From the NCBI GenBank assembly GCA_950022655.1, contig OX465580.1, forward strand, positions 125,347,016 to 125,411,015: a stretch of DNA of 64,000 bases, read 5' to 3'. Of the stretch, positions 33,398-44,081 are shown one piece after another. Under the pieces are notes generated by a model. The model ran no database searches and was not told where the DNA came from. It worked only from the letters and a program-made list of their open reading frames with translations. This stretch comes from Alentia gelatinosa. Lineage: Eukaryota > Annelida > Polychaeta > Phyllodocida > Polynoidae. Each line of letters begins with the position of its first letter. Within the stretch, counting starts at the first letter, position 1. The translations under genes and the position numbers were made by a program.

Positions 33398-33485
33398 TGA
33401 TGCCTTGAGGCATCATTTGTGCTGGCTACGGGAGTACCCTGAGGCATCATTTGCTCTAGCCACGGGAGTGCCTTGAGGCATCAAT
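33398..33485. repeat. GATGCCTTGAGGCATCA palindrome cluster, set 2
   Basis: Three palindromes (GATGCCTTGAGGCATCAT type, one missing its left half) separated by GCTGGCTACGGGAGT-type linkers, the same grammar as 16230-16322. Confidence 0.8.
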
Positions 33486-33622
33486 GGTAAAGAAAGGGTT
33501 AACTAATGGGAACACTGAGGCGTACCCATAAGGTTAATACATTTGTATTATTTACATCTATAATACCCTTTTTCCAGTGACAAGGCATCCCGTGATATTC
33601 ATCTTTGAGAAGTGTCATAGGG

Positions 33623-33790
33623 TTAATTGGCAAAATTTTGTACTTGATTCTTGTCAGTCTTCATTTTAATCTTGACCGACGCGAGAAAGCCAACGTCCCA
33701 GAAGAGCTCAATGAACTCACAGAACGTGATGATGGAGAATCCAAGCCACAGCCCACATCCGCCGCCTATGTCAGACAAAAGCTGGAAGAT
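33623..33790 (-). CDS. DEG/ENaC-type sodium channel, terminal exon with TM2
   Basis: DEG/ENaC channels are trimeric sodium-permeable channels with two TM helices per subunit. The exon opens with acceptor TTTCTTCACAG (33791), phase 0, and ends at TAA 33625-33623. It encodes IFQLLSDIGGGCGLWLGFSI, the pre-TM2 block plus TM2 of this family, including the G-x-S selectivity filter (GFS) and the EFIEL end of TM2. A short basic tail follows. The preceding exon must end in phase 0; it was not found between 33800 and 36700. Confidence 0.92.
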   Translation of the reverse strand: MFQLLSDIGGGCGLWLGFSIITFCEFIELFWDVGFLASVKIKMKTDKNQVQNFAN

Positions 33791-34019
33791 CTGTGAAGAA
33801 AGCAATTAAAGACAAATGCTGGTAGTTTTTTTTGTTTTTTTTTTGTTTTTTGTTTTTTTTATTCAGAGAAACAGAACAAGAAACCATTTCTGGCTTTTGG
33901 GCCAGTTCTTCCAATGGCAACGTTGGGTGATTTCTAAATTCTATTGAGTTTTGCAAATAACTCAGGGTAATATAATTTCCATATATCAGCAAATAGAAAA
34001 TGCTAAAAAAATGGGATGT

Positions 34020-34370
34020 CGCCATGCTTACTTCTATGGAAAGGCCATCTGAAAATGCAAGTGCTTAACTATTGTTGTCTATGGGAAACTGCAATATTTT
34101 GACTTCGTGGCTAGATGACACTGATGTTCTATTGCTATATCTAAATAATTCCGGATTCTGATAGTTGGGAACATATACATATGAGAAATGCTAAAGAAAA
34201 TACCATGTCACCATGCTAACTTCTATGGTACGGCCATTTGAAAAGATAAGTGCTTAACTATTGGTGTCTATGGGAAACTGCTACATTTCAATGATGCCAG
34301 ATGGCAGCACCAGTGTAAACTTAATAGCAACAGGTGGAGCAGCGATACCTACCCGCAATTTGTGTATTAA
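34020..34370. repeat. Duplicated segment in a DEG/ENaC intron
   Basis: CTTCTATGG..(A/C)GGCCAT and GTGCTTAACTATTG(T/G)TGTCTATGGGAAACT occur twice, near 34028 and 34210, a 175-180 bp tandem pair. No coding seen. Confidence 0.65.
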
Positions 34371-34780
34371 AGAAGATACCCACGAGTTTTGGTCAAAGTC
34401 GTCATTCTCCACGAGTTTGATGCGGAGTGATATGAACGTGGCGACAGCCGAGTGAATATCACATAGCGTTCAAACAGGTTTTCTTTGACCAAAACTAGTT
34501 GCTTTCTGTATTTATCTCACCCCTGCACACACCTAAAGAATGGACAACACACAGGATATAAACCATGGAGAATGGACTGCAATACTTGTACTGGCATGGA
34601 GAACGGGTTCCCAATGTTAAGCCTATGGACATTTATTCCAGGAGGCACAGAATGCTGAGTATCACGTTATCATCTCACCTTACCAAGTTGTTCTCTACAG
34701 CCGGAACTATTTTCACAGGTGAATAAATTCCTGATCACTGATTGGTAGGGTGAGATAATAACGTGATACTTAGCATCATG
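34370..34780. mobile_element. MITE with hairpin core (TTTTGGTCAAAGTCGTCATT type), copy 1
   Basis: GAGTTTTGGTCAAAGTCGTC ... TTTGACCAAAACTAG arms around GAACGTGGCGACAGCCGAGT, then TTTATCTCACCCC ... GGGTGAGATAATA with CCAATGTTAAGCCTATGG. A close copy is at 54215-54470. Confidence 0.75.
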
Positions 34781-35235
34781 ACCGAACTGGATGTCAAAGA
34801 CCTGATGATACTGCTGGGCCAAGCGAGTTGGTTATGATAAATACAGAAATATAAGATATTCTTCGTAAAAACACCTACATATTCACAATGCAGGCTACAA
34901 CGCAACCAGCATTCCGCTTCGAATTTCAGGAAGAAATTTCACCTATTTCACTGAATATACTTTTGAACTCCCTTGATTTCTAGAAAATCAAGTAAATGTA
35001 GATTACTATACATAGGGACTGACAGCCATTGAGTCCCTTTCCAAATAATTATACAAAGAAAATCATATTTTTCAGGTTACTTTCTACATGTATATTGAGA
35101 AAATCATTTATAAGACTTTCTGAACACAAATGTTCATGACTAATAGTATTAGATATGTATTTCGTAACTTTTGCTGCGAGTTGGAAGGGGCTACATAGCT
35201 ATAACATTGAGGAGAATGATCCTGATGCAGTTTAC

Positions 35236-35447
35236 GTCATGGTTAAGGATAGGGTTAATGATAGGGAAAGGGTTAGGGTTAGGGATAGGGATAGGGATAG
35301 GGATATGGATAGGGTTAGGGTTAGGGATAGGGATAGGGTTAGCGTTAAGGTTTGGGATAGGGTTAGGGATAGGGAGATGGTTAAAATCTGGGGTAGGGTT
35401 AGGAATAGGGTTAGGGAAAGGGTTAGGCTTTAGGTTTGGGATAGGGT
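35236..35447. repeat. Telomere-like (TTAGGG/ATAGGG)n tract
   Basis: About 200 bp of TTAGGG mixed with ATAGGG, TTAGCG and GGAAAGG variants, G-strand on plus. It lies in a DEG/ENaC intron. The frames reading RDRDRD and GIGIGI are repeat artefacts. Confidence 0.9.
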
Positions 35448-35449
35448 TA

Positions 35450-36707
35450 TCACACATGTTTTGTAAGATATAGTTTTGTTCTGCAAGATTCTTTATTGTG
35501 GATAATAGACAAATGATATAATACAGCAAAGCTGAGAATCTGTATTTTGGGTGAGTAATCACATTGGAAGACATTCACCGTTTTCGTGCATGAAGGCGTG
35601 AAACCTGTGAAAGCTGGGGGCCGAGGTGCCGATGGGTCCGAGATGCCGTAGGGGGTCCGAGATGCCAAAGGGGCCGAGACATCCGGGAATTTTTTTAATT
35701 TTTTTTTTATTCAGGTAACAAAATTTTACGACAATCATTATTCGCAACAATAGTAGCGATCTTCCATAATGAAGTCACAATTATCACATATAACAGGTTA
35801 CATGACAAACACATTTGACACACATGACAAATATTTACAATGTAATTGTCTTTAAATTCAGGTCAAAAAATAATTTCATTAGTTTCTACTAGTATCACAA
35901 GTATCTCTATTACATCAAGAGATCAACCGGCTCGAGGAATAAATGTAATATCTCCTTTATCTTCATTTTGAAGTTCTCTCTAGTTGGAATAAGTTGAACA
36001 ACATTTGTGTGTAAGTGTCGAGGCAGACTAGCATAAGCCTTTGATTATGATCATCCATTAAATGATTAAACAAAATCAGTACAAAACCTGTTGTGCTATG
36101 GTTGCTCCAAGCAGAGTGCCTGGAATAAGGAGACATGGCCCCACAAACATAGATTGACATTTGCGGATGGTTGCGTTAACTCTAGAGATTCATAAGATTC
36201 AGACTTCGCTCCCGACAACTTGGCGTGTCTAGAATTTCTGTTTGTCTTTGATATTCCGAAAAGTCCCGAATTTATAATTGATGATAAGTACAAGGAAATT
36301 AGGAAATTAGAGGTAACGAAGGGCAATCAGCTGTTTGATTTCATCCTCAATAGTATGTCTTCAACAGAAATAAGTGAACATGAAATGTCGATAGAACTGG
36401 TGTAAAGAGGTGGTGGGTTAGAATAATCAGTCCTGAAAAATGCAGGTCAGTAATCGATAATTTGTGTAGGTATCATTGTGTACATTCTCCTGGGGTTTCC
36501 AATGCAAAGTATTGTTTTTGTTTTCACAATTGTACATACATGCACATCAACAGATACGCTTCAGCGGTGATAGATTTCTCAATACAATTTGAGTGGTATC
36601 ATATTTAACGTGTAAATGCCATTGAATGTTTCAGAAGTTTCCCATGATCGTCAGCTTTTTTCTCTCTGTTCATAGTCTACGATGATTAATGGAAAAGAAA
36701 AACTTAC
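35450..36707 (-). other. DEG/ENaC intron sequence
   Basis: Includes an (A/T)-rich run at 35688-35712 and CCGAGATGCC repeats at 35636-35672. A 61-codon plus frame (36220-36405) looks codon-like but has no family match or splice support. Confidence 0.5.
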
Positions 36708-36799
36708 TTGAGAAACGCAGTCTGCTCGTCAAGCGTTTGTTTGGTTTGTAAATCGTAGAGGTATGGTGAGAGCCTGTACATTGTGTCTGCTGTAGCTCC
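36708..36799 (-). CDS. DEG/ENaC-type channel, exon before the missing one
   Basis: 92 nt between acceptor TTTCCTTTTAG (36800) and donor CTCAA/GTAAGT (36707). It enters in phase 0 and leaves in phase 2. It encodes GATADTMYRLSPYLYDLQTK and about ten more residues, in the place where ENaC subunits have the variable segment between the last extracellular Cys block and the beta strand before TM2. Identity rests on splice phase and position between better exons. Confidence 0.75.
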
Positions 36800-37227
36800 C
36801 TAAAAGGAAATGTATTCACAACATTCAATGAAAGACAATATAATACATTTCCAAGATATACGAGTAAGGATAAGTGATTGACAATAAATCCTGTAGCAAA
36901 CATGTGCTTTTTGTACTATAGATGTACCTTTATTATCAAGATAAATTCAAGCTCCGGTCGCTTCGAGCTGCTACACTGCTACACTGCTTTTTGGTCATTT
37001 CATATGCATGTGCCCAAACTTGTGCACATTGCTCTCGGATTCTCTTTCCCCTACGGACGTTTACTAGTCCCCTTGGTTACTCCAAACAGTAGGTCTTCAG
37101 TGGATCAATCAGTGGATCACTGCAAACTGTAGAAGAACATAGACTGTGAATGTGAAGTCTTTGAATTTGAATTGCCTTTTGAGTAACTAGAAAAAGTGAA
37201 TAAAAACTGGTAAAGGTAAAGAGTTTT

Positions 37228-37784
37228 TAAAGTCTTTGTCCCCTGATTGCAGTCTTATGATCTGTCCGTATGGTGTCACAGACGCCATTTAGACATGTCA
37301 TGAAACTACTGAAACAGGTCCCAGGGACCTGTTTCTTTCGTGACATGTCTAGATGGCGTCTAGATGGTGTGTCCAGTTTCATATGAACTAGACATTAGAC
37401 TTTGTTTTGTCCGTTCTTGCTTGCACTGTTGGTGCCGCTTTTCATATCTGTCTAACACTTTTGTCACGGAATTAGTGAAACAGGGACATGTTTCACTAGT
37501 TTCATGACATGTCTAGATGGCGTCTGTGACGCCATACGGACAGATCACAAGATTGCAGTAGATGAAACATGGAGTTTCACTCAATTCTCGTAGGAATTAA
37601 GCAATGACACTTTAACACGAGTAGGGGATACATATAATCTATAATTGTTCCAAATATGAAGAAGATTGGCCACTTCGATCTTCTGATATTTGCTGGTCTT
37701 TTTCTGCTGTTGCTTGCACTGTTGGTGCCGCTGTTGATGTCTGTCTAGGCCCTAATGTCATGAGACTACTGAAACAGGTCCCAG
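37228..37784. mobile_element. MITE family B cluster (GGGACCTGTTTCAGTAGT ends)
   Basis: One nearly full copy at 37481-37784 (about 304 bp), preceded by pieces of one or two more, abutting at CCCAGGGACC (37319-37328). A further fragment is at 37890-37931. Shared interior: CTTGCACTGTTGGTGCCGCT, GATGGCGTCTGTGACGCCAT and GACACTTTAACACGAGTAGG. Full copies also at 61717-62018 and 62080-62382. Lies in a DEG/ENaC intron. Confidence 0.85.
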
Positions 37785-38034
37785 GTCGATGATCATGTAG
37801 ATTTGTCTAATTCTTATGTTTGGGTCTGTCTTTACCTAAGGGCAGCTACTTGTGCTATCACAAAACTAGACAACCCCAATGACTGTATGGTGTCACAGAC
37901 ATGTCAGGAAACTCGTGAAACAGGTCCCAGGTAGCGTGACAATCACTAACCTCTGTCGCCCCACACATTACACTTCACAAGGTCAGCTCAATGAAAACTA
38001 AGATGACCACATCAATAATAATGACTGAACTTAC

Positions 38035-38092
38035 TTCATGCACTTGGGAGGGCCAGAGCGTTTGTGTGATCTCCCTTGCATAGGATACATAA
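38035..38092 (-). CDS. DEG/ENaC-type channel, short exon
   Basis: 58 nt between acceptor TATATTACAG (38093) and donor GAA/GTAAGT (38034). One base completes the split codon, then 19 codons YVSYAREITQTLWPSQVHE follow. This fits the family segment after the last Cys pair (C..SY....S...WPS). Phase matches both neighbours. Confidence 0.87.
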
Positions 38093-38819
38093 CTGTAATA
38101 TAAACACGTTTACATAACTATGGTGAAGAACCAAAAGTTTTCTATAACTATATATCTATATAGAACGTCCTGATCCATGGTGGCACTAGCAACCCCACCC
38201 CCCTAAACCCTTGTTCTTCTGCCGATTGGATATAGCGATCCACACCACAAGATGTCAGCCTAGTTTTAACTGTGATGCCGTCTGTGTTCTATTAGAGAAT
38301 CACATCGTAAAGATAAGCGATGCCGCGTGAATATAGTGATACAATCCGATATTACGGGAGCAACGCTCTTTCAGTCGGATCGTTAAAATTATCGTAAAAA
38401 TAAAATTGCAATCCGATTAGCCAACAAAACCACAAGACCTCAAGCAATGCCCCCAGAGACTAGAACATGTATAAGCATTTCCCTATATCACGGGGATTCG
38501 GTCAATTCATTAACATTGTAGGCTATCCCGGCGTTTACACTAGACGATTCTGGCCGGCGATTCTGGGATTTTACAGCCCCTGAGGACTTTCAGCAGTAAA
38601 ATTATAGAAATCGTCTAATGTAAACGCCAAGCGTGTGGCGACTGCAGATAGTCTGATAACGGTGGACATTGCCACCACCTCACGACTATTGGCTGAGGAT
38701 CTACTGTCGTCATGTATTTAGTCATCTAGTGTAAACGCAGGGTAAAAGTTTCCGAGCCATACATTATCAGCCTCATTATCAGATTAGAGACATGCAAAAT
38801 ACACCTGCAGTGGAAGTGA

Positions 38820-39390
38820 TGTCAGGAATTTATTACCCACCGATTACGGAGTCTCCATAGGAAATGCATAGGGCACCTGGAATTAGCTAGCCGGAGATTC
38901 TGGCATGTCAGAATCTCCTGCAGGACATTCCGGAAAAATAGTCCTGTCCACAGCGAGGTTGAATCATCATGTACTTTGAACTAAGTTTGTTCAATGTTTA
39001 TTCAATGCTAGTTATTTAGAATCGATCATGATAACCTCATTTACTATCAGAAATCACTATCATAACACATTTTGCATCCTAAAATCACAGGTTAATGGCG
39101 AGCTATATTATTGGTGTAAGTCTACCCCGAATTTCTGCCAAGCTTGACAGTGCAGTGGCGTATGAAAGTAAATGGCTTACAGAAGTTTTTTTAATTGCAA
39201 TAGACTTGTTATTAATCTTGTAGGTGGGTAATAAATACAATAACAACTGGTTTTGTCTACAAGTGACCATAATCTCCTCGTAGTTGACGACGTAATATCC
39301 TCGCTAATCGTTCGGATATTACTACGCGTCAACTAATCGGAGATAACGGCCACTCGTACACAAAACCAGTCATTATTGTGTATATATTCA
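38820..39390. mobile_element. Repeat family with TTTATTACCCACC ends, copy 3 (best preserved)
   Basis: AATTTATTACCCACCGATTA ... GTAGGTGGGTAATAAATACA (38829 to 39241), followed by a hairpin arm GTAATATCCTCGCTAATCG / GGATATTACTACGCGTCAAC and ACAAAACCAGTCATTATTGT, as in 7945-8215. Confidence 0.75.
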
Positions 39391-39419
39391 TTGGTTCGTG
39401 TTTGATCTGTCATTAAAGT

Positions 39420-40210
39420 GGGATTCACATGGAGAGACTTGAGATTGGTGTACTTTAATCTTTTCCCCAGTCTCTGATAATTTTCCCTCTGTCCAATAAT
39501 CTCCAGGCAGAATTCTGAAATTACGCTTTCCCAGCCCTTAGGGAAAAATGGCGGATCTGATATAAGGGGGTTTTCCACTGGACCGACGGTAGCCGATTTC
39601 GTAGCCAGACACTCGCCGATCATTATCGGATGCCCTAGAATTTCTCAAATCTTTGAAAATTGTCATTTATTGAACTATTATTATCAGAATAAAATGAATT
39701 ACAATACGTGAGCTTACTCTTAAGGGCCCAGGAACGATTGATCGGGTGAGAAATCGGCCTGGTGGAGCACCCCCTTTACATGGAAGGACAAACATGGTAC
39801 AGAGTCTCAGACAATCTCCCTATCCAAAAGTACATAGTCTCTGGCATGCAACCTTTTCCTGTATGAATGCGTTCCTTGAGACTCATGTTACATAGTCTCT
39901 AGCGCATAGTCTCTAGCGCAGGGCCTTCTTCCATTGTGAACCTCAGAAAAAGGCACACTACTGAGACTAGGGATCCTCATTATCAGCAAGGGATACACCA
40001 GTCTCACCAAAAGCCCCCAAAAATATAAAACAGGATTAAATGTACCTTTGCAGGGGAAATTTACTGCACCAATTTTCCCTTCTCCACCTCAGTCTCTGCG
40101 AATTGAGACCTGGGGGTGTCACACGAGGAGACTATGTACCAGTAAATTATCTCAGGAAAATTGTAACAGACAGAGCCTGCTTGAGGTACATGAGTCTCTC
40201 CATGTGAATC
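39420..40210. repeat. Degraded region related to the 82-bp satellite
   Basis: GGTACATGAGTCTCTCCATG, ACATAGTCTCTAGCGCATAG (locally doubled) and repeated CAGTCTC words. Lies in a DEG/ENaC intron. No exon seen. Confidence 0.5.
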
Positions 40211-40371
40211 CCATTTAACATACTGAACAATCTTTAAAGGTACTTTGTTCTAACATCTAAAGGGTTGAATTACATCAAGATATCAATAAACATATTTCTT
40301 ATACTGAGTAATAATCAACAATTTAGAAAGATCTATGTAAGCAGCAAAAAGTAATATAAATCTTGACTTAC

Positions 40372-40450
40372 AAACAGGATGGGGGGCACTGGGCAACACA
40401 ACCCAAGTCTCCTGAACTGAATAAATCAAATACGTTGTACATGCACTTTC
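40372..40450 (-). CDS. DEG/ENaC-type channel, cysteine-rich exon
   Basis: 79 nt between acceptor TTTTTGCAG (40451) and donor TGTTT/GTAAGT (40371). Read in the phase set by the upstream exon it gives KCMYNVFDLFSSGDLGCVAQ then CPPSC, matching the conserved YxxLxxDFxxxxLGCxxxCxxPC block of the extracellular domain. The longer frame at 40283-40480 in another phase is a shadow. Confidence 0.9.
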
Positions 40451-40578
40451 CTGCAAAAAGAAACAAGACACACAAAACAATTATCATACACACAAAATTC
40501 CCTCGTAATCGAGATCTGTAAGAAAAGTCCATGAAAACTGGTATACCAATATTCTATGCTAAATTAATTAACTTCTAG

Positions 40579-41289
40579 AGTGTAATTTTTATTTCTCCTT
40601 CGGTCACAAATAGGGAGAAAGCGAATGAATATATATTGAACAACAAATATTTACAAATCAAAGTTAAAAGCCTACACACACCTGTGTGGATAAAGGCGGG
40701 CATTATAAAGGTATCAGACTTGTTTGAGGACAACAAAATGATGTCGGCAAACAAAATTAGAGAATTATATAGGATAAAATGTACATTTTTGGATGTTTGG
40801 AGAGTTAGAAGCGGTATTCCGTGGGCAGGCTCTTTCATCATAGATCCGCAAAATAAGGATGGAAATGCTCTGCTAATACATTATCACAAACAGGAGATCT
40901 TCAATGTCACTGGTTCTTCAAGTAAAGCTATATACCAATTCATTAGAATTAATGGAATGAACCCTCCAACATGTCAGTCTAGATGGATGAATGTTTTTCC
41001 ACAAACAGAAATCCAATGGGAAATGGTGTATAAAGCCAATTTTTATTGCACTAGACTGACTAAATTACACTCCTTTCAGTATAAGGTCATCAACAGAATT
41101 ATTCCCACTAGGAAATTCTTTTTCATTAGAGGTATCGTTAATTCTCCAAACTGTGAAAGCTGTGGCGAGATTGATATGGTAAGACACTTTCTCATTTCAT
41201 GTTCGAAAACTAAGGGTTTTTGGAGACATATTCAAAGATGGCTATCAAAGGCTGTTCACACAAATATTTCTATTGACAATCCAGGTTCT
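40579..41289 (+). pseudogene. L1/Tx1-like LINE ORF2, C-terminal part (5' truncated)
   Basis: About 237 open codons ending at TAA 41290-41292. The block WEMVYKANFYCTRLTKLHSF, QYKVINRIIPTRKFFFIRGI and CESCGEIDMVRHFLISCSK matches the end of L1-clade ORF2 proteins, including the Cys-x2-Cys...His-x4-Cys motif. The RT and endonuclease are missing by 5' truncation. It lies in the DEG/ENaC intron, opposite strand. Being open to its natural end suggests a fairly young insertion. Confidence 0.85.
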
Positions 41290-41862
41290 TAAACAAGACA
41301 ATAATAAGGCAAATTTACTCTCTCTCCCATCCTCCTATTGTCTTTCCCGTCCTCCACTTTCATCTAGCCCTATTCTGTCCTTGTCTAACTTACTTGTTGA
41401 TTATATATTTACTCCTTCCATGTATGTTCCTCTTCTTTTTTGTATGTGTCAATTGGTTACTCATGGCCGTTGGTCAGGGGTGGTCATTGCTCCCCCTGGT
41501 GTTCCCCCCTCTCGCGCGACACGAGCGCCCCTCCTGCCCTCTAGCGGCTTTCACACGTACTGCGATAAAAAGAAAAAAAGAGCTAGCTAAGATAAAGATT
41601 ACCCCCAGAGTGAATTTTGATAGCAGAAATTCACAGCCTTTATTCTCATTGTCTTGAATATGTATCGGATTAACATTGTCTGACAACTGGTGTTTCTCAT
41701 GCCTTGAAACGTTCTTTTGGTATGTATGTCAATATGTCTCATGTTTCTCCTTAAACTCTTTAGTGTCCATTCTTATATGGAACAATTTTCAAGTTCAACA
41801 TTGTGATTTATGTAAAGATTCTCGTTGTCAAATAAAAAAGAGCAAAGCTCGTTAAAAAAAAA
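41290..41862 (+). mobile_element. 3' UTR and poly(A) tail of the L1-like LINE
   Basis: A pyrimidine-rich UTR ends with AATAAA at about 41831 and an A-run at 41854-41862, the retroposition tail. Within it, 41455-41575 resembles the leader of the 686-bp repeat at 10930-11035. Confidence 0.75.
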
Positions 41863-42030
41863 GGAACGACGCCGAAAAGGGAAAACCTTTAATATATACA
41901 TGTATACACATTTTTTTAATTAATCATGTCAATAGTGAACGAACATATGTGTGTGTGAAACCACAGAGATTCGTATATATGTATACATGCTTGTATACCC
42001 CATCTTAGCATGCAAATGGTTATGACTCAC

Positions 42031-42169
42031 TTATTGTATCGTTCCTAGTGTCACATAAGTTAATATATTTCGTTTCTGGAGGATATGCAGGGCCTAGGGA
42101 AGGGTAGTCTGTATCATAACAATTGCACTTTGACATAAGGCTCCTCTGGTAGCATGTGCTTCTGCATGC
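42031..42169 (-). CDS. DEG/ENaC-type channel, post-palm cysteine exon
   Basis: 139 nt between acceptor TTTTCTCTTTCAG (42170) and donor ATAA/GTGAGT (42030). It begins ACRSTCYQRSLMSKCNCYD, the family block ACxxxCxQxxxxxxCGC of the extracellular thumb and palm, then a loop with NLC leading into the next exon. Phase 0 in, phase 1 out. Exons for TM1 and most of the extracellular domain must lie further along on this strand, and were not recognised in the window. Confidence 0.92.
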
Positions 42170-42615
42170 CTGAAAGAGAAAAGCATATATTTTGGGATAC
42201 ATTTATACATTAAAAATATATTATTTCGGATGCTCCTATGTATAACATATGACAAAATCCTTTGGATTATAACTTGTCACTTGCGAGTATAATTTCAACT
42301 AGCTAAACATTTTCACCTAGGATTCCCAAAACCTTATCGGTGTTCCCCTCAAACTAGTGTCCTTCTCTTAATGTTTGACACTCCTTCATTAGTAATCTGT
42401 AGTCCAAACCTTGCTTGTGGTACTGGCTTCCAACCTATATCAAAGGGGATGAAATTGAGGTCCGACTAAGCACAGTCTGTCATAGCATATAAAAAACAAA
42501 CTAGATGTAGACACAAGACGTGTCTCTGTAGTTAGCTGTTTGTCTGTATTCATATTTATTATATACCTGTGCAAACGCAAACTTCACATACAGCCCTCTC
42601 CTACCCATAACGTAT

Positions 42616-42652
42616 TTATATCCGTACAGCACCCGGGTGCTGTACGGATCCG
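42616..42652. repeat. Perfect palindrome ATCCGTACAGCAC/GTGCTGTACGGAT
   Basis: A 30-bp perfect inverted repeat centred on CCCGGG near 42634. No associated gene. Confidence 0.85.
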
Positions 42653-42774
42653 TGAAAAGGTTCTCGTCCAATCAGATTGCAGCTATTAAGATTGTTCGGC
42701 TAGGCACGGCAGCAAACCCCGCCACGTCGGCCGAACAAGATGTCCCAAAATGGCAAAATTAAAGTAAATTAAGG

Positions 42775-42950
42775 TATATAATAATACGTAAACAGGCATA
42801 CTGTGTCTGTACGTGATAAATACTTGGTAAAATTGACGATAAAACGAACCTCTGCCTGCAGCATCGGTTCGTTTTATCGTCAATTTTACCGCGTATTTAT
42901 CACGTACAGCCACAGTAACCCTGTTTCCGTATAATATGTATTTATGTTAT
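42775..42950. mobile_element. Long foldback element, arms about 70 bp
   Basis: GTACGTGATAAATAC, GGTAAAATTGACGATAAAAC and GAACC pair with their complements across a 15-nt loop (CTCTGCCTGCAGCATC region). Outer arms ACAGG and TACTGTG continue the stem imperfectly. It would form a very stable hairpin in single-stranded DNA or RNA. Confidence 0.85.
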
Positions 42951-43570
42951 ATGGAGAAACGGTGCATATTTGGAGATATGTCACCTATATAGAGGTTTGA
43001 ATAAGGAGGCCAGTGAGGACCTCGGTGCAGGTGCTGAGGGCGCAGGGAGGGGCAGTCAGGAGCCTAAGTACCCCCCTCCTCATTAACGGTTGGCTTCCAC
43101 CCTCCACGGTGGTCACTTGCCTCGACACGCTCACAGCAGCAACAAGGATTTAAGGCACTGTCCACATTTATGACTGAAAACCATCTGAACTACTCAGCCA
43201 TTTGTAATTTGTCATATGCGGCCATTTTAGATTCCAAGATGGCTGCCAAAATGCCATCATCATAAGCTAATAATCCTATATTTCTACAATTATTGCTTGA
43301 TTTGCAAGTGTGATACCTCAACTTTAGGGTTTTAATGTTTAAATGTTTAAATATATAATGAAAACCAGTAAAAAAATGTCGGCCATCTTGGAAAAATCCA
43401 AGATGGCCACCAAAAAATGGCGTGAAAATATGTAGACATCAATTTTTGAAATCTAGGGGTTCTAAGCTTTCCGAAAATGTATAGGTCACAAAATCCCTGT
43501 CAAACCCCAATAATTCAAACATTGACCATGACTATAAGAGGAAAAAGGAAACAATGTTCATGGAGAACGA
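42951..43570. other. Non-coding stretch with GGCCATCTTGG palindromes
   Basis: GGCCATCTTGGAAAAATCCA / AGATGGCC hairpin at 43382-43408 plus single AAGATGGC words at 43238 and 43403. No gene. Confidence 0.55.
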
Positions 43571-43673
43571 GGACGGTATGATGGTACTAGCTCACGACGA
43601 GCAGGCACCAGTGTATGTTGCGCAAACAGAGTGGGGAGCGGCCAACATGCGACTACTCTTCAGGCTACTCTGA

Positions 43674-44081
43674 TTGGGTAATCTCCCCAGGGGCAGGGTG
43701 GAGGACTACCTGTCCTACACAGTCTACATTTTCGAGTTTGCCACCAGGAATACTGACTACCACGGCTGGCAGTCAGTACTCAACCTCAACGCAAGATACA
43801 GGGAGCTACGGGTGCAAAATGACTACCGCTGGGGTAACAAGGTCTTATCGATAGAGGCCCTGACACTATCCCCAAAAAGACAGCATCAACAACCACGACA
43901 CAGCTACCTGGGAGGGAGTGAGAAGGCCAACAAGAAAAAACATGCAATCAAACAGGACAAGCAGGAGAAAACCCATGACCCGGATGAAATATGTAGAATA
44001 TTCGCCAGCTTGGGTGAGTGTCCTTACGAAGATAGGTGCAAGGTCAAACACAAGACCACCTATATGAAGGCTTCCATATAG
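43674..44081 (+). pseudogene. DIRS-like gag C-terminal part
   Basis: 135 codons. A capsid-like block (YHGWQSVLNLNARYRELRVQ, RWGN) is followed by a basic linker and a CCCH zinc motif (CRIFASLGECPYEDRCKVKH). The order and the RT just behind it fit DIRS/YR-type gag. It overlaps the RT frame, which lies in a different phase. Confidence 0.6.

Noticed and set aside
34790..34815. Second hammerhead-like CTGATGA
   Set aside because: No GAAA at a stem-compatible distance.
35155..35574. Arg/Asp- and Pro/Ile-rich frames
   Set aside because: Telomere-like TTAGGG/ATAGGG tract read in several frames.
35956..36180. Possible missing DEG/ENaC exon
   Set aside because: Translations give no pre-TM2 pattern and the phases do not fit both neighbours.
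36220..36405. Plus frame of 61 codons with gene-like composition
   Set aside because: No recognised domain or splice partner, and it lies in an intron of a minus gene. Kept only as a note.
40283..40480. 65-codon minus frame MFCVSCFFLQ...
   Set aside because: It overlaps a DEG/ENaC exon in the wrong phase; the correct phase gives the cysteine block.
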